A stretch of DNA of 64,000 nucleotides. Source: Comamonadaceae bacterium CG12_big_fil_rev_8_21_14_0_65_59_15 (lineage in GTDB: Bacteria > Pseudomonadota > Gammaproteobacteria > Burkholderiales > Burkholderiaceae_C). The notes below the pieces were generated by a model. That model was given only the letters and a program-made list of their open reading frames with translations, searched no databases and was not told where the DNA came from. This document shows positions 10,777 to 19,731 of the stretch, one piece after another (the stretch's first letter is position 1; each line of letters starts with the position of its first letter). Where the stretch lies: NCBI GenBank assembly GCA_002786915.1, contig PCUV01000077.1, forward strand, positions 79,764 to 143,763. Direction: 5' to 3'. The translations under genes were made by a program, and so were the position numbers.

Positions 10777-12174
10777 TTAAAGAATCTTGGAAAACTTGGC
10801 GCGAGTGCGATCAGTTTGAAGGTAGCGGTCAAACACCATGGCCACCGCGCGGACAAAGAACCATCCCTTGCTGGTGACCTGGATGCAGGTGTCGTCAAAA
10901 TTAACCAGACCCTGTTCAGCCTGACCCGAAAGTATCTCCATTTCTTTTGCGAAATACGCTTTGAACTTGATCAGATAGGAGTTTTCGATGGCCTCATAAG
11001 TGAGCCGCCCCTGGCACATCAACGCCATGATGACAGCACGCCGCAGCAGGTCGTCCTTGGTCAGACCCAAGCCTTTGACGATCGGGAAATGTCCTTGATC
11101 CAGGAAGTCGTAATACTCTTCCAGCGTCTTGGCATTCTGGCTGTAGGTGGCACCCACGCGGCCAATGGAAGACACGCCCAAGCCAATCATGTCGCAGTCA
11201 GGCTGTGTGCTGTAACCCTGAAAGTTGCGATGCAGTCGGCCCTGACGTTTGGCCACGGCCAGCGAATCGTTGGGCAAAGCAAAGTGGTCCATACCGATAT
11301 AGACATAGCCAGCGGCCATCAGTGCGGCCATCGAGCGCGACAACATGGTGATCTTGGAGGCCGCCGTTGGAATTTCGGTCGATGAAATGCGCCGTTGCGG
11401 CTTGAACCGCTCGGGCAGGTGTGCGTAGGCGTACAACGCAATGCGATCCGGCTTGAGCGCGGTAATCTGCGCCATGGTTCGATCCACCGACTCGGGGGTC
11501 TGCTCGGGCAGGCCGTAGATCAGGTCCACATTGATTGACTCAAAACCGCGTGCCCGAGCCGCCGCCACCAGGTCAAAGACCTGCTCTGCCGGCTGAATAC
11601 GGTGCACCGCTTTTTGCACCGCAGGCTCGAAGTCTTGTACGCCGAAGCTCAAGCGGTTGAAGCCCATGTCGGCCAGGGCGTCGAGACGCTGGTGGTCGAT
11701 GGTGCGCGGATCGATTTCGATGGAGTACTCGCCGCCTGGTGCCAGGTTGAAGCTGCGGCGCAACACGGCCATCACTTCGCGCAATTCGTCGTCTGACAGA
11801 AAAGTCGGCGATCCGCCGCCAAAGTGCAGCTGCGACACGGCCTGGCCCAAGCCCATGTGCTTGGTATGCAAGTCAATTTCAAGACTCAGGTACTTCAGGT
11901 AAGCAGCCGCCCGGTCGTGGTGCTTGGTGATGATCTTGTTGCAAGCACAGTAATAGCACAGTGACTCGCAAAACGGAATGTGGATGTAGAGCGACAACGG
12001 CGACGCCAACGCGGCAGCGCCGCTGCGGCGTTGCTCCAGCGCCTGGATGTAATCCTGCGCCGTAAAAGCTTCGACAAATCGGTCGGCCGTCGGGTAAGAG
12101 GTGTAACGCGGACCCGAGACATCGTATTGACGAATGAGACTCTCCGAAATCGGCTCTGAATTGCTTTCGATCAT
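10777..12174 (-). CDS. hemN: Oxygen-independent coproporphyrinogen III oxidase
   Basis: HemN is a radical SAM enzyme that converts coproporphyrinogen III to protoporphyrinogen IX in heme synthesis without oxygen. The 465-residue product is full length. The iron-sulfur ligands are Cys69, Cys73 and Cys76 in PFCESLCYYCACNK, with Cys78 also conserved, followed by FGGGSPTFL and the GFNRLSFGVQDF region. Divergent from fnr, it has a perfect FNR box centred about 60 bases before its start and a CATATT -10-like element at 12199-12204. This fits activation under low oxygen. Confidence 0.97.
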   Translation of the reverse strand: MIESNSEPISESLIRQYDVSGPRYTSYPTADRFVEAFTAQDYIQALEQRRSGAAALASPLSLYIHIPFCESLCYYCACNKIITKHHDRAAAYLKYLSLEIDLHTKHMGLGQAVSQLHFGGGSPTFLSDDELREVMAVLRRSFNLAPGGEYSIEIDPRTIDHQRLDALADMGFNRLSFGVQDFEPAVQKAVHRIQPAEQVFDLVAAARARGFESINVDLIYGLPEQTPESVDRTMAQITALKPDRIALYAYAHLPERFKPQRRISSTEIPTAASKITMLSRSMAALMAAGYVYIGMDHFALPNDSLAVAKRQGRLHRNFQGYSTQPDCDMIGLGVSSIGRVGATYSQNAKTLEEYYDFLDQGHFPIVKGLGLTKDDLLRRAVIMALMCQGRLTYEAIENSYLIKFKAYFAKEMEILSGQAEQGLVNFDDTCIQVTSKGWFFVRAVAMVFDRYLQTDRTRAKFSKIL

Positions 12175-12226
12175 AAATCTTCCTTAAGATAGCGGGCGAA
12201 TATGCCGCGTTCGAACAACCCTATTC

Positions 12227-12240
12227 TTGATCTTGATCAA
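12227..12240 (-). promoter_or_regulatory. FNR box for hemN
   Basis: The sequence ttgatcttgatcaa matches the FNR consensus TTGAT-N4-ATCAA at all ten specified bases. A CATATT hexamer at 12199-12204 on the minus strand would put the transcription start near 12192, giving a box position close to -41.5, the usual site for FNR activation. Confidence 0.85.
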
Positions 12241-12283
12241 CGAATTTGTAAAATGGCCTTCACATTGAATTTGACAGGTTTCT

Positions 12284-12297
12284 TTGACCAGCATCAA
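12284..12297 (+). promoter_or_regulatory. Near-consensus FNR box before fnr
   Basis: The sequence ttgaccagcatcaa matches nine of ten consensus bases. It lies 5-20 bases before the possible fnr start codons, which would put it over or downstream of the core promoter; negative autoregulation is the likely reading, by analogy with other FNR genes. Confidence 0.6.
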
Positions 12298-12302
12298 AAA
12301 AT

Positions 12303-13028
12303 GTGAAAATGAAGTCCATGAATCACGAAACATTCAAAATTGCGTGCGCCAACTGCAACATGCGCGAGCTCTGCATGCCCATCGGTTTGTCGCAAGAAGA
12401 GCTGGAGCGGATTGACGGTGTCATTGGAGCCAGACGCAAGGTCAAACGTGGAGAAACGCTTTTTCACAACGGAGAAAAATTTACCCATCTGTATGCGATT
12501 AGAACGGGTTTTTTCAAAACTTGTATCACCTCTGAAGATGGCCGCGATCAAGTCACGGGTTTCCAGATGGCGGGTGAAATCATCGGTCTGGATGGCATCG
12601 TCAACGACGCCCATACCTGTGACGCTATCGCGCTGGAAGACGCCGAAATTTGCGCTATGCCCTTCGGGCAAATTGAGAACCTCTCGCGCGAGGTCAATGC
12701 CCTGCAACATCACGTGCACAAAATCATGAGCCGGGAAATTGTGCGTGAGCACGGCGTGATGCTGCTGTTGGGAAGCATGCGGGCCGAAGAGCGCCTGGCT
12801 GCTTTTTTGCTCAATTTGGCGCAACGCTTGCATTCAAGGGGGTTTTCGCAGTCCGAGTTGGTGCTGCGCATGACGCGCGAAGAAATAGGCAGCTATCTGG
12901 GTCTCAAGCTTGAAACCATCAGCCGCACGTTTTCCAGATTTGTCGAAGACGGCATTGTGGAAGTCAAGCAACGCCATGTGCGCATTCTGAACACCCAAGC
13001 GCTCCAGGAAATAGTCAATCCAAAATAA
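12303..13028 (+). CDS. fnr: FNR-type oxygen-responsive transcription regulator
   Basis: A CRP/FNR-family activator that senses oxygen through a [4Fe-4S] cluster. Cluster ligands are visible as Cys15, Cys18 and Cys24 in CANCNMRELC plus Cys106 in DAHTCDA, the FNR spacing. A cNMP-like beta-roll is followed by a C-terminal helix-turn-helix with EEIGSYLGLKLETISRTFSRF; the E-SR pattern predicts recognition of TTGAT-N4-ATCAA, exactly the boxes found nearby. The frame opens with GTG at 12303, with ATG codons at 12309 and 12318; no clear ribosome-binding site decides between them. It is divergent from hemN. Confidence 0.95.
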   Translation: MKMKSMNHETFKIACANCNMRELCMPIGLSQEELERIDGVIGARRKVKRGETLFHNGEKFTHLYAIRTGFFKTCITSEDGRDQVTGFQMAGEIIGLDGIVNDAHTCDAIALEDAEICAMPFGQIENLSREVNALQHHVHKIMSREIVREHGVMLLLGSMRAEERLAAFLLNLAQRLHSRGFSQSELVLRMTREEIGSYLGLKLETISRTFSRFVEDGIVEVKQRHVRILNTQALQEIVNPK

Positions 13029-13046
13029 GCAGCGCGTGAGCAGCTG

Positions 13047-13325
13047 TCACTTGGCAGGCAGCGGTACGGCACCGGTGGCAGCGTGGTTTCTCGCCTGCAT
13101 GGCTGGAGCTAATTCGTCGGGCAAGGTGGTCACCCCTTTTTTACGATTCATTTCAACGCTGTGCCGGTAAACCTCATCGGTCACGATTTCATTGGGGCTG
13201 GATAGCGCCAGGTACAGCGTGACAAATCCTGCAACGATGACCAACGCCGGGCCGGAAATGATGAGCCACACATGACCGAAACGCCACCATGCCTGCGGCG
13301 GCTCTGCATTTTTATCAGACATCAA
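13047..13325 (-). CDS. FixH/CcoH-like membrane protein
   Basis: The 92-residue product has one membrane helix (VWLIISGPALVIVAGFVTLYLAL) followed by a short periplasmic tail. Its position after ccoNOQP and its N-terminal pattern fit small FixH (CcoH) proteins, which help assemble cbb3 oxidase. It is shorter than classical FixH, so it would lack much of the periplasmic domain. ccoG, which normally sits between ccoP and fixH, is absent; instead there is a terminator. A pair of ATG codons begins the frame. Confidence 0.65.
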   Translation of the reverse strand: MMSDKNAEPPQAWWRFGHVWLIISGPALVIVAGFVTLYLALSSPNEIVTDEVYRHSVEMNRKKGVTTLPDELAPAMQARNHAATGAVPLPAK

Positions 13326-13369
13326 TCATCACTCCAGTTTTCAGGCCTCATTCAGTAGGCCACCACCAT

Positions 13370-13398
13370 AAAAAATGGGTGACCCACATGGTCACCCA
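13370..13398 (-). terminator. Rho-independent terminator after ccoP
   Basis: On the minus strand tgggtgacc and ggtcaccca form a perfect nine-base stem with a five-base loop, followed by six T residues. It lies 60 bases after the ccoP stop and before the FixH-like gene, so it should end or attenuate the ccoNOQP transcript. Confidence 0.82.
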
Positions 13399-13459
13399 AT
13401 CATGTACACAAACAAGACACCACGACGGATCTACCGTCACGACTCTTGCGTCATGACCA

Positions 13460-14374
13460 TCAGGACTTGTTGGACAGCCCCCAAATGTAGGCCGTCAGCA
13501 CATGGATCTGTGCATCGGTCAATTTGCCTCCATTGGCGATCGCCTGGGCTGGCATCACGTTCACCTTGCCGTTGTTGACCATCTCCAAGATGGCTTTCTC
13601 GCCAAAGCCGTGCAACCAGATGTTGTCTGTCAGATTGGCCGAGCCCACCGCTTGCATGCCCTTGCCATCCGGACCGTGACAGGCCGCGCACACGGCAAAC
13701 TTCTCTTGCCCCAGTGCGGCGCGCGCTGAATCATGCGGGCTGCCTGACAAACTCAGCACGTATTGCGCCACGTTCTTGACATCTTCAGCACCACCCACAG
13801 CAGCCGCCATCGGGGGCATGTTGCCATTGCGCCCACCAGTGATGGTTTCCTTGATTTTCTCGGGTGTACCGCCGTGCAGCCAATCGGTATCGGTCAGGTT
13901 CGGAAAGCCCTTGTTGCCGTGCGCATCCGACGCATGGCATTGTGCGCAGTTATTGCTGTACAGGCGCTCCCCAATGGCCATGGCCTGTGCGTCCTTGGCC
14001 ACATCTTCCGGCTTCATGGACATGAACTTGGCATAAATAGGCGCCGTTTCCGCGTTGCCCTTGTCTACTTCGGCAGTATGTTGCCCCACCGAAGTCCAGC
14101 CCAATTTACCAGGATTGGTACCCAGACCGGGGTAAAGCACCAGATAGACCAGCGCAAATATGATCGTGATGACGAACATGTACGTCCACCAACGTGGTAG
14201 CGGATTGTTGAACTCGCGAATATCTCCGTCCCACACGTGACCCGTGGTGGCGTCCTCTGCGGTGGGCGCCTTCATCTTGGCGGTACCGACCAGCAAGACC
14301 AGGCACGCGATGATGCTGATCAGCGAGATACCGGCGACGTGCATCGCCCAATAGCTGTTTATGAAATCGCTCAT
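13460..14374 (-). CDS. ccoP: cbb3-type cytochrome c oxidase subunit III (diheme cytochrome c)
   Basis: CcoP passes electrons from soluble cytochrome c to CcoO and CcoN. The 304-residue product has two N-terminal membrane helices (around residues 12-30 and 63-82) and two c-type heme sites: CAQCH at 143-147 and CAACH at 229-233, each in its own cytochrome domain. GDIREFNNPLPRWW before the second helix is characteristic of CcoP. It starts 24 bases after ccoQ and is followed by a terminator. Confidence 0.97.
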   Translation of the reverse strand: MSDFINSYWAMHVAGISLISIIACLVLLVGTAKMKAPTAEDATTGHVWDGDIREFNNPLPRWWTYMFVITIIFALVYLVLYPGLGTNPGKLGWTSVGQHTAEVDKGNAETAPIYAKFMSMKPEDVAKDAQAMAIGERLYSNNCAQCHASDAHGNKGFPNLTDTDWLHGGTPEKIKETITGGRNGNMPPMAAAVGGAEDVKNVAQYVLSLSGSPHDSARAALGQEKFAVCAACHGPDGKGMQAVGSANLTDNIWLHGFGEKAILEMVNNGKVNVMPAQAIANGGKLTDAQIHVLTAYIWGLSNKS

Positions 14375-14398
14375 TTTTTTTCCTGTTAAGTGAATGCG

Positions 14399-14542
14399 TC
14401 AATCCTGCTCGAACGGCAAGCGGGCGGCCTGTTCAAAATCAGCGGCATTCTTGCGGGCGTAGGCCCAAGCAATGATGCCGATGAAAGTGACCAGGCCCGC
14501 AACGGTTGCCAGCGACCGCAGTGAGTTGATATCGAATTCCAT
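14399..14542 (-). CDS. ccoQ: cbb3-type cytochrome c oxidase subunit IV
   Basis: This 47-residue frame fills the gap between ccoO and ccoP. It translates from MEFDINSLRSLATVAG, then a single membrane helix (LVTFIGIIAWAYA) and a polar end ENQ-like in type with NAADFEQAARLPF. Size, helix, and place all match CcoQ, which stabilises the oxidase complex. The start lies 13 bases after the ccoO stop. Confidence 0.9.
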   Translation of the reverse strand: MEFDINSLRSLATVAGLVTFIGIIAWAYARKNAADFEQAARLPFEQD

Positions 14543-14555
14543 GTTGAACCTCGGC

Positions 14556-15182
14556 TTATTTCAGGGCCGTGCCAAGAACCTGCAGATACGCCACAACAGC
14601 GTCCGCCTCGGTTTTATCCTTGACTTCTTCGGCTGCAGCAGCGATCTCGGCGTCTGTATAAGGCACACCCACGCGACGCAAAGCCGTCATGTGCGCCGGC
14701 AGGCTTGCGGCGTCCACTGATGCATTCATCAGCCAGGGATAAGCCGGCATGATCGACTCGGGCACCAAGTCGCGCGGGTTGTTCAGGTGCGTGATCTGCC
14801 ATTGGTCGCTGTACTTGCCACCGACCCGATGCAGATCGGGACCGGTGCGCTTGCTGCCCCATTGAAACGGATGGTCATAGACAAATTCGCCTGCCACAGA
14901 GTAATGACCGTAGCGCTGCGTTTCTGCGCGAAACGGGCGAATCATCTGCGAGTGGCAGTTGTAGCAACCTTCACGGGTGTAAATGTCGCGCCCGGCCAGT
15001 TGCAGCGCCGTGTAGGGCTTCAACCCCGGCACCGGTGTCGTAGTTGACTTCTGGAAGAACAGCGGAATCACTTCCACCAGCCCCCCAAACAGCAGAACAA
15101 ACAGAATCAGAACAATCAGCAAAAAGTTGCTGCTTTCAATACGCTCTTGAGTCGAATTGACGGTATTTGCTTGTGTAGCCAT
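14556..15182 (-). CDS. ccoO: cbb3-type cytochrome c oxidase subunit II (monoheme cytochrome c)
   Basis: CcoO carries one c-type heme between CcoP and the CcoN active site. The 208-residue product has an N-terminal membrane helix ([25 protein letters not shown]) and a heme site CYNCH at residues 73-77, preceded by GRDIYTREG and followed by [17 protein letters not shown], a CcoO hallmark. The start at MATQANTV is 11 bases after ccoN; a longer frame reaching into ccoN is not credible. Confidence 0.96.
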   Translation of the reverse strand: MATQANTVNSTQERIESSNFLLIVLILFVLLFGGLVEVIPLFFQKSTTTPVPGLKPYTALQLAGRDIYTREGCYNCHSQMIRPFRAETQRYGHYSVAGEFVYDHPFQWGSKRTGPDLHRVGGKYSDQWQITHLNNPRDLVPESIMPAYPWLMNASVDAASLPAHMTALRRVGVPYTDAEIAAAAEEVKDKTEADAVVAYLQVLGTALK

Positions 15183-15193
15183 GGTAGTCGTCC

Positions 15194-16630
15194 TTATGCG
15201 TGAGCCACAGCGGTGGGGATGGTGACATTCACCGAGCGTCCGGCCGTGGCTGTCTTGATGGTGTTCCACAGCATGATGGTCATGCCGGTCAGGTACAGCA
15301 GGCCACCGACCACACGCAACACGTAAAACGGATAGCTGGCCTTGACGGACTCGACAAAAGTGTAGGTCAAGGTGCCATCCGCGTTCAGGGAGCGCCACAT
15401 CAGACCTTGCATCACACCAGCGATCCACAGCGCGGCGATGTACAGCACAATGCCGATGGTCGCCATGTAGAAATGGATTTCAATCGCCTTGACGCTAAAC
15501 ATTTGCGTGCGACCAAACAGGCGCGGAATCAGGTAGTACATGGAACCCATGGTGACCATGCCGACCCAGCCCAAGGCACCTGAGTGCACGTGGCCCACGG
15601 TCCAGTCGGTGTAGTGCGACAAGGCGTTAACGGTCTTGATCGACATCATCGGGCCTTCAAACGTGGACATGCCGTAAAACGACAGCGACACGATCAAAAA
15701 GCGCAAGATTGGGTCGTCCCGCAGCTTGTGCCACGCACCTGACAGGGTCATGATGCCGTTGATCATGCCACCCCAGCTTGGAGCCAACAAAATCAGAGAG
15801 AACACCATGCCAATGGACTGCGTCCAGTCGGGCAAGGCGGTGTAGTGCAAGTGGTGCGGCCCCGCCCACATGTAGGTGAAGATCAGCGCCCAGAAGTGCA
15901 CCACCGATAAACGGTAAGAGTACACCGGACGACCCGCTTGTTTGGGGATGAAGTAATACACCATGCCCAAGAAGCCCGCGGTCAAAAAGAACCCCACCGC
16001 GTTGTGGCCGTACCACCACTGAACCATGGCGTCTTGCACACCGGCGTAGGCCGAATAAGACTTCATCAAGCCAGCCGGAATTTCTGCGCTATTGCCCAGA
16101 TGCAACAAGGCCACGGCCAGAATCATGGCGCCAAAGAACCAGTTGGCGACGTAAATGTGGCGAACCTTGCGGATACCGATGGTGCCAAAAAACACGATGG
16201 CGTATGCAACCCACACCAGCGTGATCAGGATGTCGATGGGCCACTCAAGTTCCGCGTACTCTTTGCCGGTGGTGTAACCCAACGGCAACGACACCGCAGC
16301 CGAAAGAATAATCACTTGCCAGCCCCAAAAAGTAAAGGCCGCCAGCTTGTCGCTGATCAGTCGCACCTGGCAAGTTCGCTGCACGCAGTAATATGACGTG
16401 GCGAACAGCGCACAGCCGCCAAACGCAAAAATCACTGCATTGGTATGCAGCGGGCGCAAGCGGCCAAACGACAGGAACGAAATACCGAAATTGAGTTCCG
16501 GCCAAGCCAGTTGGGAAGCAACGATCACGCCAACGAGCATGCCGACCACCCCCCACACCACAGTCATGATGGCGAACTGACGAATGACCTTGTCATTAAA
16601 CGTCGTTGCCTGCGAGCTAGAAAATGCCAT
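15194..16630 (-). CDS. ccoN: cbb3-type cytochrome c oxidase subunit I
   Basis: CcoN is the catalytic heme b/b3-CuB subunit that reduces oxygen with high affinity. The 478-residue product has about 12 membrane helices and the expected histidines in [32 protein letters not shown] and [17 protein letters not shown]. The start at [13 protein letters not shown] is preceded by an AAGAGGTG ribosome-binding site; the frame continues 31 codons upstream through the promoter and FNR box and is not used. First gene of ccoNOQP. Confidence 0.97.
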   Translation of the reverse strand: MAFSSSQATTFNDKVIRQFAIMTVVWGVVGMLVGVIVASQLAWPELNFGISFLSFGRLRPLHTNAVIFAFGGCALFATSYYCVQRTCQVRLISDKLAAFTFWGWQVIILSAAVSLPLGYTTGKEYAELEWPIDILITLVWVAYAIVFFGTIGIRKVRHIYVANWFFGAMILAVALLHLGNSAEIPAGLMKSYSAYAGVQDAMVQWWYGHNAVGFFLTAGFLGMVYYFIPKQAGRPVYSYRLSVVHFWALIFTYMWAGPHHLHYTALPDWTQSIGMVFSLILLAPSWGGMINGIMTLSGAWHKLRDDPILRFLIVSLSFYGMSTFEGPMMSIKTVNALSHYTDWTVGHVHSGALGWVGMVTMGSMYYLIPRLFGRTQMFSVKAIEIHFYMATIGIVLYIAALWIAGVMQGLMWRSLNADGTLTYTFVESVKASYPFYVLRVVGGLLYLTGMTIMLWNTIKTATAGRSVNVTIPTAVAHA

Positions 16631-16687
16631 GTTCACCTCTTTTCGTAAAAATCCGGCGAAGTTTCGTCGGTCCAACTTGCAATTCGT

Positions 16688-16701
16688 TTGATCTAAATCA
16701 A
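16688..16701 (-). promoter_or_regulatory. FNR box for ccoNOQP
   Basis: The sequence ttgatctaaatcaa matches the FNR consensus at all ten specified bases. It lies about 58 bases before the ccoN start, which fits a -41 activation site for a start near 16653, although the -10 region is not strong. It sits between ccoS and ccoN. Confidence 0.88.
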
Positions 16702-16719
16702 ACTCAAACGAAAATCTTA

Positions 16720-16854
16720 TCATTCATTAAGAATTCTCTCGCCTTCTTTTTCGATGTCGTCAAATTGACCGCTGTGAATAGCCCACCAGACGCCCCCGAT
16801 GATAAAAAACACCAGCACGACCGACAAGGGCACCAGCAAATAAAGAATTTCCAT
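16720..16854 (-). CDS. ccoS: cbb3 oxidase assembly protein CcoS
   Basis: A 44-residue product starting [16 protein letters not shown], with one membrane helix and then [20 protein letters not shown]. The [13 protein letters not shown] pattern is the CcoS signature. CcoS is needed for cofactor insertion into cbb3 oxidase. Its ATG overlaps the TAA of ccoI by one base, so the two are translationally coupled. Confidence 0.93.
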   Translation of the reverse strand: MEILYLLVPLSVVLVFFIIGGVWWAIHSGQFDDIEKEGERILNE

Positions 16855-19211
16855 TACATCTTTCGATCCATCGGATTGTCCCGGGCCAGTCGGGCCGCGT
16901 TAGCCACCACCAGCAAGGAACTGCACGCCATACCGATCCCAGCCAGCCACGCTGGCATCCAACCCAGCACCGCAAAAGGCACGGCAACCGCGTTGTATCC
17001 GGCAGCCCACCAGAGGTTTTGCCGGACCACCTTGAGTGTACTTCGAGCTAACTTGACGGCCCACACCACATTGGTCAGGGTTTGCCCGGGGACGATGAAA
17101 TCGGCTTTGGCCTGAGCCAACGGCACTGCCGGACCAAACGCAAAAGAGACGTTGGCACCCGCCAGCACCGGTCCGTCATTCAAACCATCACCCACCATCG
17201 CCACTTTATGCCCCCTGCCCTGCATCTCGCGCACACGCAGCAACTTGTCTGCCGGGGAGCACAAACCCTCAAACGCCTCGATCTCAACGCGCTCTGCAAC
17301 GCGCTGAGCTGCGGGAATCGTGTCACCAGACAACAGCCAGACGCTCACACCCAGCGCCTTGAGCTGGCACACTGTTTCGAGCGCATCTGGCCGGATGTCC
17401 TCTTGCAGCTCAAAAGTAGCCAACCAACCGCTGTCATCCGCCAAAAAGACGCGCAGCGCGTTGGACGCCTCATCCGCAAGGCCGCAATGTTTAGCAGAAC
17501 CCAAACGCACCAGCAGCGTCGGTGCGGCATCCGATAACGGTTTGAGCGTGGCGCGCAATCCCTGCCCCGCGTGCTCAGTCACGTCGGTCGCCTGCCACGG
17601 CTGATGTGCACCCGTGAGCGCGAAGGCCCGCGCCAATGTGCGGGACGCTGGATGCAGGGAATACGCAGCCACGGCCGCAGCCACGGCCAGCGCCTGGACT
17701 GAGTCAATGCCTGACCGACAAGAGACAGACCCCAGAGCCAGGGTGTCGCTAGTTAGCGTGCCGGTCTTATCAAAAATCAGCGTATCTACCGCTGCCAAGG
17801 CTTCAAACGCGTCCAGGCGTCGCACCAGTACGCCACGCCGAGCCAAGGCACCAGCAGCAGACAGCATGGCCGCAGGCGTTGCCAGCGACAGCGCACACGG
17901 ACACGTCACCACCAGCACCGCCACCGCCACCATCAACGCATGTTGCGGATCACTCGCCCACCAATAGAAACAAGCCAGCGCTGCGGCAATCAGCACGGCG
18001 AGCAGGAACGGCCGGGCAATCTGATCGGCCAGACGCGCCAATTGGGGTCGGCTGGTGGCGGCTGATTCCATGAGCCGGACGATCTGGGCGAAACGCGTAT
18101 CGTCACCCAGCCGATGAATGCTGACCAAAACGGCAGATGACAGGTTGTGGCTTCCTGCAATGATCTCGTCACCGCAGGCGCGCGAAATGGGCCGCGACTC
18201 ACCCGTCAACAACGATTCATCGACCGACGTCTGGCCGGACAAAACAACGCCATCTGCCGGAAAAGTCTGCCCAGGAAGGATGCGCACCACATCGTTGAGT
18301 TGCAAGCGGCGCACCGCGACAAGTTCAAACTCACCAGTTACTTTCTGGCGCTCAACCCCGTCGGGCAACCGGTTCATCAATGTTTCAAGCGCGCCAGCGG
18401 TCCGGTCACGCAAACGCAACTCGAACCAGCGCCCGGTCAACAGGAAAAACACAAACATCGTGAGCGAGTCGAAATACACCTCCCGACCAAAAATGCCTGT
18501 TGGATCAAAGGTTCCCGCTGTACTCACCGCAAACGTGATAAGCATGCCCAGCGCCACCGGCAAGTCCATGCTGATGCGCCGGTGCGCCACGTCACGCCAC
18601 GCATTTGAAAAAAATCCACCACAAGAAAACAGGATCACCGGCAACGACAGCACCCAGGAAGCCCAGCGCAGCAGGCGCTCCATTTCTGCCGATAGATCAC
18701 CCGGTTCTGCCACATACGCCGGGTAGGCGTACATCATGACTTGCATCATGCACAGACCAGCTACCATCAAACGCCACAACGCCTGGCGCGATTCGACCTT
18801 GCGCCGCTCCCGCGCAAAACTGTCATTGGCCGGCACCGCACGATAGCCCGACTGCAACACCGCCTGCATCCAGCGCGACGGCTGCACTTGGTCGGCCTGC
18901 CAGACCACGCGCGCGCGCTGGCTGCCCGAGCTGACGTCGGCCGAAATCACACCGGGAACGCTTTTGAGTGCGTCTTCAACGGTCAACGCGCAGGCGGCGC
19001 AATGCATGCCTTCAATCAACACGTTGGATTCCCAACGCGCCTGGTCGCTCGGCAACTGTCGGCTGAACGCTGACCACTCGAGCGGGTCGTCGAGCAACTG
19101 CATGGCAGCCACGGTGTCGCCCTGTGCGGGCTGCCCATTGGACCCAACTTCGCCGATAGCACCCGGCACGGCGTTCATGGAAAGAGGGGAACCGGTGGCA
19201 GTCAAGTTCAT
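16854..19211 (-). CDS. ccoI: Copper-exporting P1B-type ATPase for cbb3 oxidase assembly
   Basis: CcoI (FixI) moves copper across the inner membrane for delivery to the CuB site of cbb3 oxidase. The 785-residue product has an HMA domain with GMHCAACA (Cys71, Cys74), eight predicted membrane helices with the metal-site CPC at 437-439, the phosphorylation motif DKTGT with Asp481, and the hinge GDGLNDGPVL near the end. The N-terminal extension of about 60 residues before the HMA domain is variable. It lies upstream of ccoS and is coupled to it. Confidence 0.93.
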   Translation of the reverse strand: MNLTATGSPLSMNAVPGAIGEVGSNGQPAQGDTVAAMQLLDDPLEWSAFSRQLPSDQARWESNVLIEGMHCAACALTVEDALKSVPGVISADVSSGSQRARVVWQADQVQPSRWMQAVLQSGYRAVPANDSFARERRKVESRQALWRLMVAGLCMMQVMMYAYPAYVAEPGDLSAEMERLLRWASWVLSLPVILFSCGGFFSNAWRDVAHRRISMDLPVALGMLITFAVSTAGTFDPTGIFGREVYFDSLTMFVFFLLTGRWFELRLRDRTAGALETLMNRLPDGVERQKVTGEFELVAVRRLQLNDVVRILPGQTFPADGVVLSGQTSVDESLLTGESRPISRACGDEIIAGSHNLSSAVLVSIHRLGDDTRFAQIVRLMESAATSRPQLARLADQIARPFLLAVLIAAALACFYWWASDPQHALMVAVAVLVVTCPCALSLATPAAMLSAAGALARRGVLVRRLDAFEALAAVDTLIFDKTGTLTSDTLALGSVSCRSGIDSVQALAVAAAVAAYSLHPASRTLARAFALTGAHQPWQATDVTEHAGQGLRATLKPLSDAAPTLLVRLGSAKHCGLADEASNALRVFLADDSGWLATFELQEDIRPDALETVCQLKALGVSVWLLSGDTIPAAQRVAERVEIEAFEGLCSPADKLLRVREMQGRGHKVAMVGDGLNDGPVLAGANVSFAFGPAVPLAQAKADFIVPGQTLTNVVWAVKLARSTLKVVRQNLWWAAGYNAVAVPFAVLGWMPAWLAGIGMACSSLLVVANAARLARDNPMDRKM

Positions 19212-19219
19212 CAGGAAAT

Positions 19220-19233
19220 CTGACCCAAATCAA
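19220..19233 (+). promoter_or_regulatory. Imperfect FNR-like site between ccoI and uspA
   Basis: The sequence ctgacccaaatcaa matches eight of ten FNR consensus bases. It lies between divergent genes; a TATGCT hexamer at 19255-19260 would place a uspA start near 19267 and the site at about -41. FNR control of the stress protein is therefore plausible but unproven. Confidence 0.4.
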
Positions 19234-19287
19234 AATCAATGAAAAGTATAGGCGTATGCTGCCCTCATCAACTACGAGGAGTTCATC

Positions 19288-19731
19288 ATGTATGAAAAGA
19301 TTCTTGTTGCAACCGATGGTTCACCACTGTCCAAAAAAGCCGTCACCAGCGCCATCTCGCTGGCCGCACTGACAGGTGCGAGCCTGGTCGCGCTCAAGGT
19401 CGTGCCACGCTACCCGCAAAGTTACTTTGAAGGCGGGCTGGCATTGCAGGCGGCAGAGGTCGGCCGTATTGAGAAGCAATGGGCCGAAGAGGGCCAGTCG
19501 GTGGTCGATGAAGTCAAAAAAATGGCCGAGCTGCAAGGTGTCAAAACCCGCGCCCTCACGATCAAGTCCGACATCGTGTCAGATGCAGTCATCGCAGCGG
19601 CCAAGAAAAACAAATGTGACCTGATTGTGATGGCGTCGCATGGCCGCAGAGGTGTCAAACGCCTGCTTTTGGGTAGTGAAACCCAGCAGGTGCTGACGCA
19701 TTCGCATATTCCGGTGCTGGTATTGCGCTAA
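19288..19731 (+). CDS. Universal stress protein, UspA family
   Basis: The 147-residue product starts MYEKILVATDGSPLSKKAV and ends with ASHGRRGVKRLLLGSETQQVLTHSHIPVLVLR, the nucleotide-binding loop of ATP-binding Usp proteins. Such proteins aid survival during growth arrest or oxygen loss. It is divergent from ccoI, has a GAGGAG ribosome-binding site, and its last four bases overlap the convergent synthetase gene. The specific role is not deducible. Confidence 0.92.
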   Translation: MYEKILVATDGSPLSKKAVTSAISLAALTGASLVALKVVPRYPQSYFEGGLALQAAEVGRIEKQWAEEGQSVVDEVKKMAELQGVKTRALTIKSDIVSDAVIAAAKKNKCDLIVMASHGRRGVKRLLLGSETQQVLTHSHIPVLVLR

